Origin: Paenibacillus ginsengihumi DSM 21568
GTDB lineage: Bacteria > Bacillota > Bacilli > Paenibacillales > NBRC-103111
Assembly (NCBI RefSeq): GCF_000380965.1
Contig: NZ_KB905558.1
Location: forward strand, 1,080-65,079
DNA: 64,000 bases
Direction of reading: 5' to 3'
This document shows positions 63,427-64,000 of this stretch, one piece after another. Below the pieces are notes generated by a model, which had not been told where the DNA came from, did not search any database, and saw only the letters and a program-made list of their open reading frames with translations. Every line of letters begins with the position of its first letter. The first letter of the stretch is position 1. A program made the position numbers and the translations under genes.

Positions 63427-64000
63427 TTATAATTGCTCAATAATGCCTTGAATATCGCGAAGGCTGGCGATTTCAAAGGAAGGAACGATTTCGTCGGTGC
63501 GGCTGATTCCATGGCGGTTTATCCACATATTGCGCATGCCGACGCCGTTCGAGCCCAAAATATCGGTAGTCAGCTTGTCCCCGATCATGACGCCTTCGTC
63601 CGGCCCGATCTTCAGCAGCTCCATCGCATGGCGGAAAATCGAAGCGGCCGGCTTGCCTTCCCCGAACTCGCCGGAAATGATGATATGATCGAAATACGGC
63701 GCCAGCTGCGGCACGCCTGCCAGCTTCTCCTTCTGCAGGTCCGGCGAACCGTTGGTCAGCAGCAGCAGCCGGTACTTGCCCTTAAGCTGCTCCAGCACCT
63801 CGAACGTCTCCTCATAGACGATCGGGCGGCTGCGCCTTTCCGCCGGGAACCGCTCGCCAAGCTCGTACCCGAGCTCCGGATCGTCAATACCGAGCGCCTT
63901 TAAGCCGCGGGTCCACGATGCGGTGCGGTACTCGGGCGCGAGCGCCTCCAGCTTGCGAAAAGACGGGTGCTCCCCTTGGCTGAAGCGGGCCCACAAGCCT
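63427..64000 (-). CDS. HAD family phosphatase (YjjG/YfnB-like), 5' end outside window
   Basis: At least 189 C-terminal residues. LLLLTNGSPDLQKEKL is HAD motif II (Thr/Ser), FGEGKPAASIFRHA holds the motif III Lys, and VMIGDKLTTDILGSNGVGM is motif IV with its two Asp. The motif I DxDxT lies beyond position 64000. Relatives act on nucleoside monophosphates or sugar phosphates. SR copy H lies directly after its stop. Confidence 0.88.
   Translation of the reverse strand, partial: GLWARFSQGEHPSFRKLEALAPEYRTASWTRGLKALGIDDPELGYELGERFPAERRSRPIVYEETFEVLEQLKGKYRLLLLTNGSPDLQKEKLAGVPQLAPYFDHIIISGEFGEGKPAASIFRHAMELLKIGPDEGVMIGDKLTTDILGSNGVGMRNMWINRHGISRTDEIVPSFEIASLRDIQGIIEQL

Overview
The window looks like chromosome from a GC-rich, spore-forming, low-molecular-weight-thiol (bacillithiol) Firmicute, most likely Paenibacillaceae (Paenibacillus/Cohnella type). 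The evidence is: strong AGGAGG ribosome binding sites with frequent TTG and GTG starts, sigma-A style promoters, sporulation genes (Tlp, a YhcN/YlaJ lipoprotein, KapB), a bacilliredoxin YtxJ, the Bacillus-type repair pair MrfA/MrfB, a YesM/YesN two-component pair and vitamin B12-dependent MetH. Species cannot be fixed from the sequence alone. About four fifths of the genes lie on the minus strand. I see no rRNA, tRNA, CRISPR array, phage or transposase gene.

Layout. 1-9 kb: a TIGR01777 epimerase pair, a MarR regulator, a 1709-residue protein joining a kinase-like domain, a P-loop ATPase, helical repeats, GAF and histidine kinase, then a phosphoesterase/YtxJ/esterase operon. 9-18 kb: a MacAB-like efflux operon (ATPase, lipoprotein adaptor, FtsX permease, second ATPase with an AbrB-like tail) beside a YesM/YesN pair. 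18-32 kb: housekeeping and sporulation genes, including KapB directly upstream of a membrane histidine kinase and response regulator, two ABC-F proteins and an M42 peptidase. 33.7-45.3 kb: a Tad-type pilus/secretion cluster (TadZ-, TadA-, TadB- and TadC-like proteins, Flp pilin, two TadE-like proteins, a large coiled-coil TadE-like protein, prepilin peptidase, and an FHA protein). It begins with a promoter and a leader that carries a terminator with a competing hairpin. 45-54 kb: DNA/RNA maintenance genes (RlmM-like methylase, ABC ATPase, cREC receiver protein, Nfo, Fpg/Nei, MrfB, MrfA). 54.7-64 kb: a CruF-like membrane protein, LrgA/LrgB, Tlp, RNase Z, MetH, acireductone dioxygenase and a HAD phosphatase cut by the window end.

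The most unusual content is non-coding. Eight copies (two of them in tandem) of a roughly 90-base two-hairpin repeat (called SR here) are all in the same orientation. Two copies of a 198-base multi-palindrome element (LR) each sit just before an SR. Two copies of a third element (R3) occur as well. These repeats fill most of the longer intergenic gaps and punctuate the pilus cluster. Functional connections: MetH and MtnD are divergent methionine synthesis and salvage genes; Nfo, Fpg/Nei, MrfA and MrfB form a DNA-repair neighbourhood; the Tad genes should together build and energise one surface fibre.
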